Shown here: positions 8,500 to 17,369 of the stretch, piece by piece
Layout: every line of letters starts with the position of its first letter
Numbering within the stretch: position 1 is the first letter of the stretch
The notes under the pieces: model-generated
What the model was told of the DNA's origin: nothing
Databases searched by the model: none
The model's input: the letters and a program-made list of their open reading frames with translations, nothing else
Assembly (NCBI RefSeq): GCF_024266585.1
Contig: NZ_CP100647.1
Span: 2,151,001 to 2,215,000, forward strand
Source of the DNA: Xanthomonas sacchari
Lineage (GTDB): Bacteria; Pseudomonadota; Gammaproteobacteria; Xanthomonadales; Xanthomonadaceae
Length of the DNA stretch: 64,000 nt
Direction: 5' to 3'
Program-made: the position numbers and the translations under genes

Positions 8500-9644
8500 C
8501 CACCGTTGGCATTCTGGGGGCAGGGCAATTGGCACGCATGCTGGCCGTGGCCGGCGTCCCGCTGGGCCTGCGCTTCGCGTTGCTGGATCCGGCGGCCGAT
8601 GCCTGCGCCGGGCAGGTCGCGCCGCTGCGGGTCGGCGACTATGCCGACGAGACCGCGCTGGCCGCGTTCGCGGACGCGGTGGAGGTGGCGACCTTCGATT
8701 TCGAGAACGTGCCTGCGGCCAGCGCCGCTTGGCTGGCCGGGCAGGTGCCGGTGTTCCCGAACCCGGATGCGCTGGCCGTGGCGCAGGACCGCCTGGCCGA
8801 GAAGACCCTGTTCCGCGAACTCGGCATTCCGGTGCCGGCGTTCGCCGCGGTGGACAGTCGTGCGGACCTGGACGCGGCGCTGGCCCAGGTCGGCACGCCG
8901 TGCATCCTCAAGACCCGCCGGCTCGGCTACGACGGCAAGGGCCAGTTCCGCATTGCCTCGGTTGCCGATGCCGATGCGGCCTGGGCGGCGCTGGGCGCGC
9001 AGGCGGCCAGTGTGGGCCTGATCGCCGAGGCGTTCGTGCCGTTCCAGCGCGAGGTCAGCGTGGTGGCGGTGCGCGGCCGCGACGGCGAGTTCCGTACCTG
9101 GCCGCTGACCGAGAACTGGCATGTGCACGGCGTGCTGTCGGCCAGCCTGGCGCCGGCGCAGGCCGATGCCGCGCTGGAGCAGGCGGCGGTGGCGCATGCG
9201 CGTGCGCTGGCCGAGCGCCTGCAGTACGTGGGCGTGTTCGCGCTGGAACTGTTCTGCCGCGACGGCGAACTGCTGGCCAACGAGATGGCCCCGCGCGTGC
9301 ACAACTCCGGGCACTGGACCATCGAAGGCGCGGAGACCTCGCAGTTCGAGAACCACCTGCGCGCCGTGTTGGGGCTGCCCTTGGGATCCACGCGCATGCG
9401 CGGCCATGCCTGCATGCTCAACTGGATCGGGGCGATGCCCGATGCCGCGCCGGTCCTGGCGCAGCCCGGCGGGCATTGGCACGACTACGGCAAGGAGCCG
9501 CGCGAGGGCCGCAAGGTCGGCCACGCCACCTTGCGCGAGGACACGCCGGAGGCGCTGGCGCAGGCCCTGCAGACCGTGGGCGCACAACTGCAGCGCGAGA
9601 CCCAGGTCGCCCCGGTGATCGCCGCCCTGCGCGGCGAGCGCTGA
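8496..9644 (+). CDS. purK: N5-carboxyaminoimidazole ribonucleotide synthase
   Basis: ATP-grasp ligase that makes N5-CAIR from AIR, bicarbonate and ATP. The protein has 382 residues, as usual for PurK. It begins with the Rossmann-like [17 protein letters not shown], has the ATP-grasp segments [15 protein letters not shown] and [16 protein letters not shown], and the metal/ATP site [20 protein letters not shown]. It is second in the purEK operon. A short GGGATT-type repeat follows the stop codon, between it and the convergent sod gene. Confidence 0.97.
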   Translation: MTTVGILGAGQLARMLAVAGVPLGLRFALLDPAADACAGQVAPLRVGDYADETALAAFADAVEVATFDFENVPAASAAWLAGQVPVFPNPDALAVAQDRLAEKTLFRELGIPVPAFAAVDSRADLDAALAQVGTPCILKTRRLGYDGKGQFRIASVADADAAWAALGAQAASVGLIAEAFVPFQREVSVVAVRGRDGEFRTWPLTENWHVHGVLSASLAPAQADAALEQAAVAHARALAERLQYVGVFALELFCRDGELLANEMAPRVHNSGHWTIEGAETSQFENHLRAVLGLPLGSTRMRGHACMLNWIGAMPDAAPVLAQPGGHWHDYGKEPREGRKVGHATLREDTPEALAQALQTVGAQLQRETQVAPVIAALRGER

Positions 9645-9709
9645 ACCAGCAACACGAAGTCCGGGCCGCCCCCGGGGCAAGGACCGGCGGCCACGGCCGC
9701 CGCTCTTGC

Positions 9710-9738
9710 GAATCCCCAATCCCAAATCCCCAATCCCG
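9710..9738. repeat. GGGATT-type heptamer repeat, short degenerate copy
   Basis: Four units of about 7 bases read GAATCCC-like on the plus strand (GAATCCC, CAATCCC, AAATCCC, CAATCCC). It fills the gap between the convergent purK and superoxide dismutase genes and is the same family as the array at 5123-5178. Confidence 0.8.
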
Positions 9739-9740
9739 GC

Positions 9741-10316
9741 TCAGCGCAGATTGGACGCCGCGAACTCCCAGTTCACCAGTTTCCAGAACGCCTGCAGGTA
9801 GCGCGCGCGGTCGCCGGGGTAGTCGGTGTAGTAGGCGTGTTCCCAGACGTCGCAGGCCAGCAGCGGCGTGTCGTCGCCGGTCAGCGGGGTGCCGGCGTTG
9901 GCGGTGCTGACCACGGCCAGGTGGCCGTCCGGACGCTGCACCAGCCAGACCCAGCCGGAGCCGAACAGCGCCAGGGCCATGCGCTCGAACTCGGCCTTGA
10001 ACCGGGCCACGTCGCCGAAGCTCTTGGCCAGGCGCTCGCCGAGCGCGCCGCCGGGTTCGCCGCCGCCGCGCGGGCGCAGGCCGCGCCAGTAGAACGCGTG
10101 GTTCCAGACCTCGGCCGCCTCCTGGAACAGCCGGCCCTGGGCGCGCCGCAGCAGGTCCGGCAGCGCCAGCTCGGCCAGGTCGCTGCCGTCCAGCCGCGCA
10201 TTGAGCCGTTCCACCAAGGCGCGCTCATGGGCGTGGTGCTGTTCCACCGCCGCGGCGGACAGGTGCGGGGCCAGCGCCGCGGCGGCGTAGGGCAGGGGAG
10301 CGAGTTCGATGGGCAT
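9741..10316 (-). CDS. Divergent iron/manganese superoxide dismutase
   Basis: The protein has 191 residues and is clearly an Fe/Mn-SOD: ELAPLPYAAAALAPH at the start, WNHAFYW (second metal ligand His), FGSGWVWLV, NAGTPL, and the C-terminal DVWEHAYYTDY that supplies the Asp and His ligands. The first ligand His27 is present (EQH). The rest of that helix is unusual: the conserved His-His pair is replaced by Glu31-Arg32, one residue is missing, and the second-shell Tyr (Tyr35 in the E. coli FeSOD count) is absent. Metal binding looks possible, but catalysis may be altered. It is divergent from grxD and could be redox-regulated with it. Confidence 0.88.
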   Translation of the reverse strand: MPIELAPLPYAAAALAPHLSAAAVEQHHAHERALVERLNARLDGSDLAELALPDLLRRAQGRLFQEAAEVWNHAFYWRGLRPRGGGEPGGALGERLAKSFGDVARFKAEFERMALALFGSGWVWLVQRPDGHLAVVSTANAGTPLTGDDTPLLACDVWEHAYYTDYPGDRARYLQAFWKLVNWEFAASNLR

Positions 10317-10440
10317 GGATCCTCGGGCGGTTTCGGATGCGTGTCGCGGTACTGCCGCGTGCAGGGCTTACACTATGCGGCTACGCGAGAGTCTAGCCGA
10401 CCGCCGAGGTCGTTCTTTCGCCCCAGCAGGAGATACCCGC

Positions 10441-10761
10441 ATGCAGGTGATGGAGCGCATCCAGGCCGACGTCGAACGCCATCCCATCGTGTTGTTCATG
10501 AAGGGCACGCCGCAGTACCCGATGTGCGGCTTTTCCAGCCGTGCGTTGCAAGCGCTGCTGGCCGCCGGCGCCGACCGCCTGCATACCGTCAACGTGCTCG
10601 ACGAGCCGGAGATCCGCGCCAATCTGCCGCGCTATTCGAACTGGCCGACGTTCCCGCAGCTGTTCATCCATGGCGAACTGATCGGTGGCTGCGACATCAC
10701 CCTGGAACTGTTCGAATCCGGCGAACTGCAGCGCATCGTGACCGAGGCCTACCAGTCGTGA
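10441..10761 (+). CDS. grxD: Monothiol glutaredoxin, Grx4 type
   Basis: The protein has 106 residues with the CGFS active site in KGTPQYPMCGFSSRALQALL, plus WPTFPQLFIHGELIGGCDI, the glutathione-binding segment of the family. Grx4-type proteins bind a bridging 2Fe-2S cluster with glutathione and act in cluster delivery and iron homeostasis. The ATG at 10441 is preceded by AGGAG at 10428-10432 and begins at the conserved helix MERIQADVERHP; an in-frame start at 10309 would add about 44 residues foreign to the family. It overlaps the SDR gene by 4 bases (GTGA), forming a grxD-SDR-marC operon. Confidence 0.95.
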   Translation: MQVMERIQADVERHPIVLFMKGTPQYPMCGFSSRALQALLAAGADRLHTVNVLDEPEIRANLPRYSNWPTFPQLFIHGELIGGCDITLELFESGELQRIVTEAYQS

Positions 10762-11498
10762 GCGCGCCTGCGTCGCCGCCGGCCGGCGCGCTGGCGCAGC
10801 GGGTGATCCTGGTCAGCGGCGCCGCCGGCGGACTCGGCAGCGCCGCGGCGCTGGCCTGCGCCCAGGCCGGGGCCACCGTGGTCCTGCTCGGGCACAAGCC
10901 GGCACGCCTGAACCGGGTCTACGACGCGATCGCCGCGGTCGGCGCGGCGCCGTTGCTGTATCCCCTGGACCTGCTCGGCGCCACCCCGCCGGACTACGCG
11001 ACCCTGGCCGAGCGCCTGCAGGGCGAGCTTGGCCGCCTGGACGGGCTGCTGCACTGCGCCGCGGACTTCGCCGGGCTGACCCCGTTCGAGCATGCCGATC
11101 CGGCCCAGTTCGCGCGCGCCATCCACGTCAACCTGACCGCCGCGGCCTGGCTGACCCGGGCCTGCCTGCCGTTGCTGCGGCAGGCGCCGGATGCCGCGAT
11201 CGTGTTTGCCGTCGACGATCCGGCGCGGGTCGGCCAGGCCTACTGGGGCGGCTACGGTGCGGCCCAGCATGGCCGCCGCGGCCTGTTGGCGAGCCTGCAC
11301 GGGGAACTGGCCGCCTCGCACGTGCGCGTGGCCGGCCTGCAGCCGGGTCCGATGCGCAGCGCCTTGCGCGCCCGCGCCTATACCCATCAAGAAGACCGCG
11401 ACGCGGTCGACCCGGCGCGCTACGCCGGCGCCTGCGTCGAACTGCTGTCGCCCGCCGGTGCCGCGCACCGCGGCGCAATCTGGAAGCCCCTGGCATGA
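10758..11498 (+). CDS. YciK-like short-chain dehydrogenase with degenerate active site
   Basis: The protein has 246 residues from GTG 10758, which overlaps the grxD stop. It has a Rossmann fold with the nucleotide loop VSGAAGGLGSAA (residues 19-30) and a conserved Asn (VNLT, about 125). It aligns with YciK-type SDRs through the WGGYGAAQHGRRGLLASLHGELA region. The catalytic Tyr166 is kept, but the YxxxK lysine is Gln170 and the catalytic Ser position reads DDPAR. It may therefore bind a nucleotide without normal oxidoreductase activity. It is embedded between grxD and marC with 4-base overlaps on both sides. Confidence 0.85.
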   Translation: MSAPASPPAGALAQRVILVSGAAGGLGSAAALACAQAGATVVLLGHKPARLNRVYDAIAAVGAAPLLYPLDLLGATPPDYATLAERLQGELGRLDGLLHCAADFAGLTPFEHADPAQFARAIHVNLTAAAWLTRACLPLLRQAPDAAIVFAVDDPARVGQAYWGGYGAAQHGRRGLLASLHGELAASHVRVAGLQPGPMRSALRARAYTHQEDRDAVDPARYAGACVELLSPAGAAHRGAIWKPLA

Positions 11499-12094
11499 CC
11501 ATCCTGTCGGCAGCGCTGCTGCTGTTCCTGATCCTCGACCCGCTGGGCAACATCCCGGTGTTCCTGAGCGTGCTCAAGCCGCTGCCGGCGCGGCGCCAGC
11601 GTGTCGTGCTGGCGCGCGAACTGCTGATCGCGCTGGGCGTGCTGATGGGCTTCCTGTGGGGCGGCAAGTACGCGCTGGAAGTGATGCACCTGCGCCAGGA
11701 GTCGGTGGCGATCGCCGGCGGCATCGTGCTGTTCCTGATCGGCATCCGCATGATCTTCCCGCGCCCGGAAGGGCTGATGGGCGAGATCCCGGACGGCGAA
11801 CCCTTCATCGTGCCGCTGGCCATCCCGCTGGTGGCCGGCCCGTCCGGCATGGCCGCGGTGATGCTGATGGGCAGCAACGAGCCGACCCGCCTGGGCGAAT
11901 GGAGTCTGGCGCTGATCCTGGCCTGGCTGGCGACCTCGGCGCTGCTGTTCTCCGGCACGCTGCTGTACAAGCTGCTCGGCATGCGCGTGCTGACCGCGGT
12001 CGAGCGGCTGATGGGCATGCTGCTGGTGGCGATCTCGGTGCAGATGTTCCTGGACGGGCTCAGCGCCTACCTGAAGCTGCCGGTCGCCGGCTGA
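11495..12094 (+). CDS. MarC family integral membrane protein (UPF0056)
   Basis: The protein has 199 residues, nearly all hydrophobic, with about six predicted helices. The family start FLILDPLGNIPVFLSVLK and the second half FIVPLAIPLVAGPSGMAAVML (its internal repeat) are characteristic of MarC/YhgN-type proteins. The function is unresolved; an earlier link to multiple antibiotic resistance was not supported. It is the last gene of the grxD-SDR-marC operon, overlapping the SDR by 4 bases (ATGA). Confidence 0.9.
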   Translation: MTILSAALLLFLILDPLGNIPVFLSVLKPLPARRQRVVLARELLIALGVLMGFLWGGKYALEVMHLRQESVAIAGGIVLFLIGIRMIFPRPEGLMGEIPDGEPFIVPLAIPLVAGPSGMAAVMLMGSNEPTRLGEWSLALILAWLATSALLFSGTLLYKLLGMRVLTAVERLMGMLLVAISVQMFLDGLSAYLKLPVAG

Positions 12095-12436
12095 GGCTGC
12101 CTCGCGGCTGGGCGGGGGACGCCGCCCGCGGCGCCGTGCCCGCCGCCGCGGGCGCCGTCGCGGCCTCGGCCGTACGCCGTGGGCCCGGTGAGCGGGCAGG
12201 GCGTCCGTGGCCGATCGCCGTGACGTGTCGACCTCCGTCTCGACATTCCCCGGGAACGCCCAAAGCTGTTCCCGCGGCGGACCGTGGTAAAGGGTGACGG
12301 GTGACAGGTTTTCGCTTTGCGCTCGCCCAGGCGGGGGCGCCGCGCCCGTAGCACGCCTGTCCTGGCGGTGTCCTCGATGCCCGCCAGGACTGGGATCGAC
12401 GTCTTCTGATGTCCGCTTTTGCCCGGCTGTCACGGT
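12095..12436. other. Intergenic region before the TonB-dependent receptor
   Basis: The 340 bases contain no reading frame with coding character. They are very GC-rich at the left (runs of GCCGC) and moderately GC-rich towards the receptor. No terminator with a T-run is visible after marC. Confidence 0.5.
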
Positions 12437-12465
12437 TTGGCAACAAATCGGCTCTATGGTGTTAA
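12437..12465 (+). promoter_or_regulatory. Candidate sigma-70 promoter of the Oar-like receptor
   Basis: TTGGCA (12437-12442) and TGTTAA (12460-12465) are 17 bases apart, about 120 bases before the start codon. The short AT-richer stretch with CACGTTAAC just after it is out of character with its surroundings. It is a weak but plausible promoter. Confidence 0.4.
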
Positions 12466-12584
12466 ACTCACGTTAACCCTTGCGGGGAATCGGCAAGGGG
12501 GACCAGCCCTCCATTTCGCGGTCGTGCGCCCGTACCCGCACGGCTTGCCACGCGCATTTCGTCAACTCCATCGAGGCTATTGCA

Positions 12585-15500
12585 ATGATCCAACCCCGTC
12601 TGCGGATGTCCAAGCTCACCCTGGGCCTCGTTGCGGCGCTCGCTGCCGCGCCGGTGTTCGCCCAGAGCACTTCCGCCGGTGTCGGCGGCGTGGTGACCCA
12701 TGCCGGCCAGCCGGTCGCGGGCGCCGAGGTGACCATCACCCACGTCGAGTCGGGCACGGTCAGCCGCGCCACCACCGATGCCGCCGGTCGCTACAACGCG
12801 CGCGGCCTGCGCGTCGGCGGTCCGTACAGCATCACCATCACCAAGCCGGGCGACGGCACAAAGACCGAAGACGGCGTGTACCTGAGCGTCAACCAGAACG
12901 CCACCATCAACGCCGACCTGACCGGCGACCTGGCCGCGCCGACCACGCTGGAGACGGTCAACGCCGTGGCCATCGCCAGCGGCTCGGAAGTGTTCAGCGC
13001 CACCAAGATGGGCTCGGGCACCAATGTCGGCCGCGAGCAGATCGAGGCGCTGCCGTCGATGAACGGCAACATCCAGGACTACATGCGCCTGGATCCGCGC
13101 GTGGCCTTCGTCGATCGCGCCTCGGGCACGATCAGCGCCGGCGGCCTCAACCCGCGCTACAACTCGATCAACATCGACGGCGTCTCGGCCAGCGATACCT
13201 TCGGCCTGGAAGGCAACAACATGACCACCCGGCGCCAGCCGGTGTCGATGGAGGCCATCGAGGCCATCGACGTCAACCTGTCCAACTACGACGTCAGCAT
13301 CGCCAGCGCCGCCGGCGCCACCGTCAACGCGGTGACCAAGTCCGGTACCAACGAGTTCCACGGCTCGGTGTACGGCAGCTATCGCGACGGCGACTGGTTC
13401 GGCGACAACCCGGACGGCAGCAAGTTCAACGGCTTCACCAAGGAGAAGACCTACGGCGCGACCTTCGGCGGCCCGATCGTCAAGGACAAGCTGTTCTTCT
13501 TCGCCAACTACGAGAAGTTCCAGCAGGACGCGCCGGGCCTGGACCTGGGCAGCACCGCGCTGGGCAAGGCCAACGCCAAGTACGGCATGGCCGACGTGAC
13601 CCGCGCCCAGCAGATCGCCAAGAACTACGGCTTCGACGCCGGCACCCTGGACAGCGACGGCAACACCGACCTGAAGGAATACGCGCTCAAGCTCGACTGG
13701 AACATCAACGACAACCACCGCGCCAGCTTCCGCTACAGCAAGCTCGACCAGAGCAAGCTGCGCATCAACGGTGCCGGCAACTCCAGCCAGGCCTCGCTGA
13801 GCTCGTACTGGTACCAGCACGAGAAGTCGGTCGAGAGCTACGTCGGCCAGCTGTTCAGCGACTGGTCCGAGAACTTCTCCACCGAGTTCAAGGTGTCCTA
13901 CCGCGACTACTCCGCGATCCGCGTGGTGCCGACCAACGCGCCGAGCATCGCCGTGTACTTCGACGGCTCGGTCGCCAACCCGACCGGCGACGTGCTGTAC
14001 CTGGGCACCGAGACCAACTCGCAGGGCAACATCCTCACCACCAAGACCTGGAACTACTACGGTGCGGGCACCCTGACCCTGGACAACCACAACCTGAAGT
14101 TCGGCGTCGACTACAGCACCAACGACATCTACAACCTGTACGGCCGCAACACCTGGGGCGTGTACACCTTCTTCGGCCTGGACAACTTCGCCAGCGGCCG
14201 CTGGAGCTCGTACCAGCTCAACCAGGAGCGTAGCCCGGGTTCGATCGCGGCCGACTACAAGAACAGCAACCTCGGCCTGTTCGTGCAGGACACCTGGTAC
14301 GTCAACAACAACCTGACCCTGACCCTGGGCCTGCGCGGCGACCGTCCGCAGGTGAGCCCGGATCCGACCTACAACGCCGGGGCGCAGGCCTACTTCGGCT
14401 ACGACAACAGCAAGATCTTCAGCGGCGATTTCCTGATCCAGCCGCGCTTCGGCTTCAACTACACCTTCGACACCGACCGTCCGACCCAGTTGCGCGGTGG
14501 CGTGGGCCTGTTCCAGGGCGATGCGCCGCAGGTGTGGATCGGCAACAGCTACTCCAACACCGGCTTCAACTACAACGCCTACAGCTACACCAGCTACAAC
14601 CCGGCGCTGCCGTTCAGCCCGAACAAGGACACCCAGCCGGTGCCGACCACCCCGGGTTCGGCGACGCAGGGCGTGAGCTTCGTCGGCAACGACTTCAAGC
14701 TGCCGTCGCTGTACAAGGCCAACCTGGCCCTGGATCACGAGCTGCCGTGGTACGGCATCGTGGCCTCGGCCGAGTTGCTGGTGACCAAGGTCAAGGACGG
14801 CCTGTACTACAAGAGCCTGAACATCGGCCGCGTCAATGGCCCGGGCCAGGATCCGAGCCCCGCCTACTACGGTCCGGACGGCCGCGCGCTGTACTGGAAC
14901 CCGTCGCAGACCGGTCGTCCGTGGGCCACCGGCAACAACCGCTACAACCGCAACCAGGCCTACAGCGACGTCTACCTGATCGACAACACCGACAAGGGCA
15001 AGACCCAGCAGTTCACCGTGTCGCTGTCCAAGCCGTTCAGCGAAGGCGGCGACTGGTCCTGGACCCTGGGCTACACCTACACCCACGCCACCGAAGTCGG
15101 TTCGCTGACCAGCTCCACCGCCAGCTCGGGCTGGGGCTACCAGTACGCGTTCAACGCCAACTCGGAAACCGAGAACACCTCGCGCTACGAGATCAAGGAC
15201 CGCATCTCCGGCTCGCTGGACTGGAAGCACATGTTCTTCGGCGACTACGAGACCCGCGTGGGCCTGGTCTACGAAGGCCGCAGCGGCCGTCCGTACAGCT
15301 ACGTGTTCAACGGCGACGCCAACGGCGACGGCCGTTCGACCAACGACCTGTTCTACGTGCCGAAGGGCCCGGGCGACGTGCTGTTCGGCACGCTGAGCAG
15401 CACCGGCGCGTTCACCGCCAACCCGGCGCTGCAGCAGCAGTTCTTCGACTGGCTGGCCAAGAACCCGCAGCTGGCCAAGTACGCCGGCAGCTACGCCCCG

Positions 15501-15827
15501 GCCAACGGCTTCCGTTCCGGCTGGATCAACACCTTCGACGTGCGCATCACCCAGCAGCTGCCGGGCTTCTTCAAGGGCCACAAGTCCGAGGTCTGGCTGG
15601 ACATCCAGAACGTGGGCAACCTGCTGAACAAGAAGTGGGGCCGGATCTACGACTACGGCTTCTACGCCGACGCCCGCGTCGCCAACCTGCAGGGCATCTA
15701 CCAGGGCAAGTACGTGTACAACACCCTGTACACCGACCGGCCGACGGCCGCCAACGCCGACGCCGACGGGTTCAACACCGGCGTGTCGCAGTGGTCGCTG
15801 CAGTTGGGCTTCCGCTATCAGTTCTGA
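12585..15827 (+). CDS. Oar-like TonB-dependent outer-membrane receptor
   Basis: The protein has 1080 residues with a signal peptide (KLTLGLVAALAAAPVFAQ), then an N-terminal carboxypeptidase-regulatory-like beta-sandwich (GGVVTHAGQPVAGAEVTITH), a plug domain (INIDGVSASDTFGL) and a large 22-strand barrel rich in Tyr/Asn, ending in the typical aromatic C-terminus FRYQF. This is the Oar/TonB-receptor architecture of Xanthomonas. The substrate is unknown; Oar-like receptors in this group have been linked to adhesion or peptide/polysaccharide uptake. The ATG at 12585 is used, with a second ATG at 12606 (MSKLTLG). Codon use is strongly biased, suggesting high expression. A good terminator follows. 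Confidence 0.92.
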   Translation: MIQPRLRMSKLTLGLVAALAAAPVFAQSTSAGVGGVVTHAGQPVAGAEVTITHVESGTVSRATTDAAGRYNARGLRVGGPYSITITKPGDGTKTEDGVYLSVNQNATINADLTGDLAAPTTLETVNAVAIASGSEVFSATKMGSGTNVGREQIEALPSMNGNIQDYMRLDPRVAFVDRASGTISAGGLNPRYNSINIDGVSASDTFGLEGNNMTTRRQPVSMEAIEAIDVNLSNYDVSIASAAGATVNAVTKSGTNEFHGSVYGSYRDGDWFGDNPDGSKFNGFTKEKTYGATFGGPIVKDKLFFFANYEKFQQDAPGLDLGSTALGKANAKYGMADVTRAQQIAKNYGFDAGTLDSDGNTDLKEYALKLDWNINDNHRASFRYSKLDQSKLRINGAGNSSQASLSSYWYQHEKSVESYVGQLFSDWSENFSTEFKVSYRDYSAIRVVPTNAPSIAVYFDGSVANPTGDVLYLGTETNSQGNILTTKTWNYYGAGTLTLDNHNLKFGVDYSTNDIYNLYGRNTWGVYTFFGLDNFASGRWSSYQLNQERSPGSIAADYKNSNLGLFVQDTWYVNNNLTLTLGLRGDRPQVSPDPTYNAGAQAYFGYDNSKIFSGDFLIQPRFGFNYTFDTDRPTQLRGGVGLFQGDAPQVWIGNSYSNTGFNYNAYSYTSYNPALPFSPNKDTQPVPTTPGSATQGVSFVGNDFKLPSLYKANLALDHELPWYGIVASAELLVTKVKDGLYYKSLNIGRVNGPGQDPSPAYYGPDGRALYWNPSQTGRPWATGNNRYNRNQAYSDVYLIDNTDKGKTQQFTVSLSKPFSEGGDWSWTLGYTYTHATEVGSLTSSTASSGWGYQYAFNANSETENTSRYEIKDRISGSLDWKHMFFGDYETRVGLVYEGRSGRPYSYVFNGDANGDGRSTNDLFYVPKGPGDVLFGTLSSTGAFTANPALQQQFFDWLAKNPQLAKYAGSYAPANGFRSGWINTFDVRITQQLPGFFKGHKSEVWLDIQNVGNLLNKKWGRIYDYGFYADARVANLQGIYQGKYVYNTLYTDRPTAANADADGFNTGVSQWSLQLGFRYQF

Positions 15828-15853
15828 TCGCGGCGCAGGCTAGCTGATGCGTT

Positions 15854-15888
15854 GGAAACGGCCGGGGCGACCCGGCCGTTTTCCTTTT
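15854..15888 (+). terminator. Rho-independent terminator after the Oar-like receptor
   Basis: A 13-base stem (GGAAACGGCCGGG with CCCGGCCGTTTTCC, one extra T) around a four-base loop is followed by TTTT. It lies 26 bases after the receptor stop codon. Confidence 0.85.
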
Positions 15889-15893
15889 GTGGG

Positions 15894-15920
15894 GGCTGAC
15901 GTTAAAGTCAGCCGGCTGAC
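15894..15920. promoter_or_regulatory. Three alternating GGCTGAC/GTCAGCC arms upstream of ppnN
   Basis: GGCTGAC (15894-15900), six bases, GTCAGCC (15907-15913), and directly GGCTGAC (15914-15920). The last two arms make the perfect 14-base palindrome GTCAGCCGGCTGAC, and the first two make a stem with a GTTAAA loop. The element ends 21 bases before the ppnN start codon. It could be an operator or alternative RNA hairpins; no protein can be assigned. Confidence 0.55.
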
Positions 15921-15941
15921 CACAACGACAAGAACTTCGAT

Positions 15942-17330
15942 ATGACGACGAGCAATACGGCCGCACGCGCGCTGCCGGTAGTGGATGCGCGGATCTACCC
16001 GCGCGGCGGCCTGGACATCCTCTCGCGCGTGGAAGTGGCGCGCCTGCGCGATGCGTCCAGCGGCGGCCTGCACGAACTGCTGCGGCGCTGCGCACTGGCG
16101 GTGCTGACCAGCGGCAGCGCGTCCGACGATCCGCGCGCGGCGCGCGATCTGTATCCCGACTTCGACATCCAGGTGGTGCAGCGCGACCGTGGCGTGCGCA
16201 TCGACCTGCTCAATGCGCCGGCGATGGCCTTCGTCGACGGCGAGATCATCAACGGCGTGGCCGAGCTGCTGTTCGCCGTGGTCCGCGACCTGGCCTACAT
16301 GGCCATCGAACTCGGCCCCGAATCCAGTACCGACCTGCACTCCAGCGAGGGCATCACCAACGCGGTGTTCGGCCAGTTGCGCAATGCGCGCATCCTGCAG
16401 CCCACCGATCCCAAGCTGGTGGTGTGTTGGGGCGGCCATTCGATCTCGCGCGACGAATACCTGTACACCAAGCAGGTCGGCTACGAGCTGGGCCTGCGCG
16501 GGCTGGACATCTGCACCGGCTGCGGTCCGGGCGCGATGAAGGGGCCGATGAAGGGCGCCACCATCGCCCATGCCAAGCAGCGCAAGCACGACAACCGCTA
16601 CATCGGTGTGACCGAGCCGGGCATCATCGCCGCCGAGTCGCCGAACCCGATCGTCAACCACCTGGTGATCATGCCGGACATCGAGAAGCGCCTGGAGGCC
16701 TTCGTCCGCATCGGCCACGGCATCATCGTGTTCCCCGGCGGCGTCGGCACCGCCGAGGAGATCCTGTACCTGCTCGGCATCCTGCTGCGCGAGGAGAACC
16801 GCGACCTGCCGTTCCCGCTGATCCTCACCGGCCCGACCATCGCCGCGCCGTACTTCGAGCAGATCGACCGCTTCCTGCGCCTGACCCTGGGCGAAGTGGC
16901 GACCTCGCGCTACGAGATCGTGGTCGGCGATCCGGTGGCGGTGGCGCGCAAGATGGCCGCCGGCATCCAGCAGGTGCGCGCGCACCGCAAGGAGCAGAAG
17001 GACGCGTTCTACTTCAACTGGTCCGTGGACATCCCGCTGGAGTACCAGCGTCCGTTCGAACCGACCCATGAGGCGATGGCGGCGCTGGATCTGCACCACG
17101 GCCGCCCGCCGCATGCGCTGGCCGCGGACCTGCGCCGCGCCTTCTCCGGCATCGTCGCCGGCAACGTCAAGGAAGACGGCATGCGCCGGATCGAGCAGCA
17201 CGGCCCGTTCGAGATCCATGGCGACGCGGACATGATGCAGGCCCTGGACGAACTGCTGCGGGCCTTCGTCGAACAGCGCCGCATGAAGATCTCCGGCGAG
17301 TACCGGCCTTGCTATCGGGTCATGGCCTGA
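15942..17330 (+). CDS. ppnN: Pyrimidine/purine nucleotide 5'-monophosphate nucleosidase
   Basis: The protein has 462 residues, in line with E. coli PpnN (YgdH, about 454). The domain order is an N-terminal PpnN-specific domain (about 1-140), the LOG/lysine-decarboxylase-like nucleosidase domain with GCGPGAMKGPMKGA and the signature FPGGVGTAEEILYLL, then the C-terminal PpnN domain. PpnN cleaves nucleoside monophosphates into base and ribose 5-phosphate and is stimulated by (p)ppGpp in E. coli. The catalytic PGGxGTxxE motif is intact. The gene stands alone and is convergent with the kinase gene. The repeated element just upstream suggests specific control. Confidence 0.93.
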   Translation: MTTSNTAARALPVVDARIYPRGGLDILSRVEVARLRDASSGGLHELLRRCALAVLTSGSASDDPRAARDLYPDFDIQVVQRDRGVRIDLLNAPAMAFVDGEIINGVAELLFAVVRDLAYMAIELGPESSTDLHSSEGITNAVFGQLRNARILQPTDPKLVVCWGGHSISRDEYLYTKQVGYELGLRGLDICTGCGPGAMKGPMKGATIAHAKQRKHDNRYIGVTEPGIIAAESPNPIVNHLVIMPDIEKRLEAFVRIGHGIIVFPGGVGTAEEILYLLGILLREENRDLPFPLILTGPTIAAPYFEQIDRFLRLTLGEVATSRYEIVVGDPVAVARKMAAGIQQVRAHRKEQKDAFYFNWSVDIPLEYQRPFEPTHEAMAALDLHHGRPPHALAADLRRAFSGIVAGNVKEDGMRRIEQHGPFEIHGDADMMQALDELLRAFVEQRRMKISGEYRPCYRVMA

Positions 17331-17369
17331 GGGCGAAGCGGGAACGCTGGCGGCGAGATGTTCACGCCA

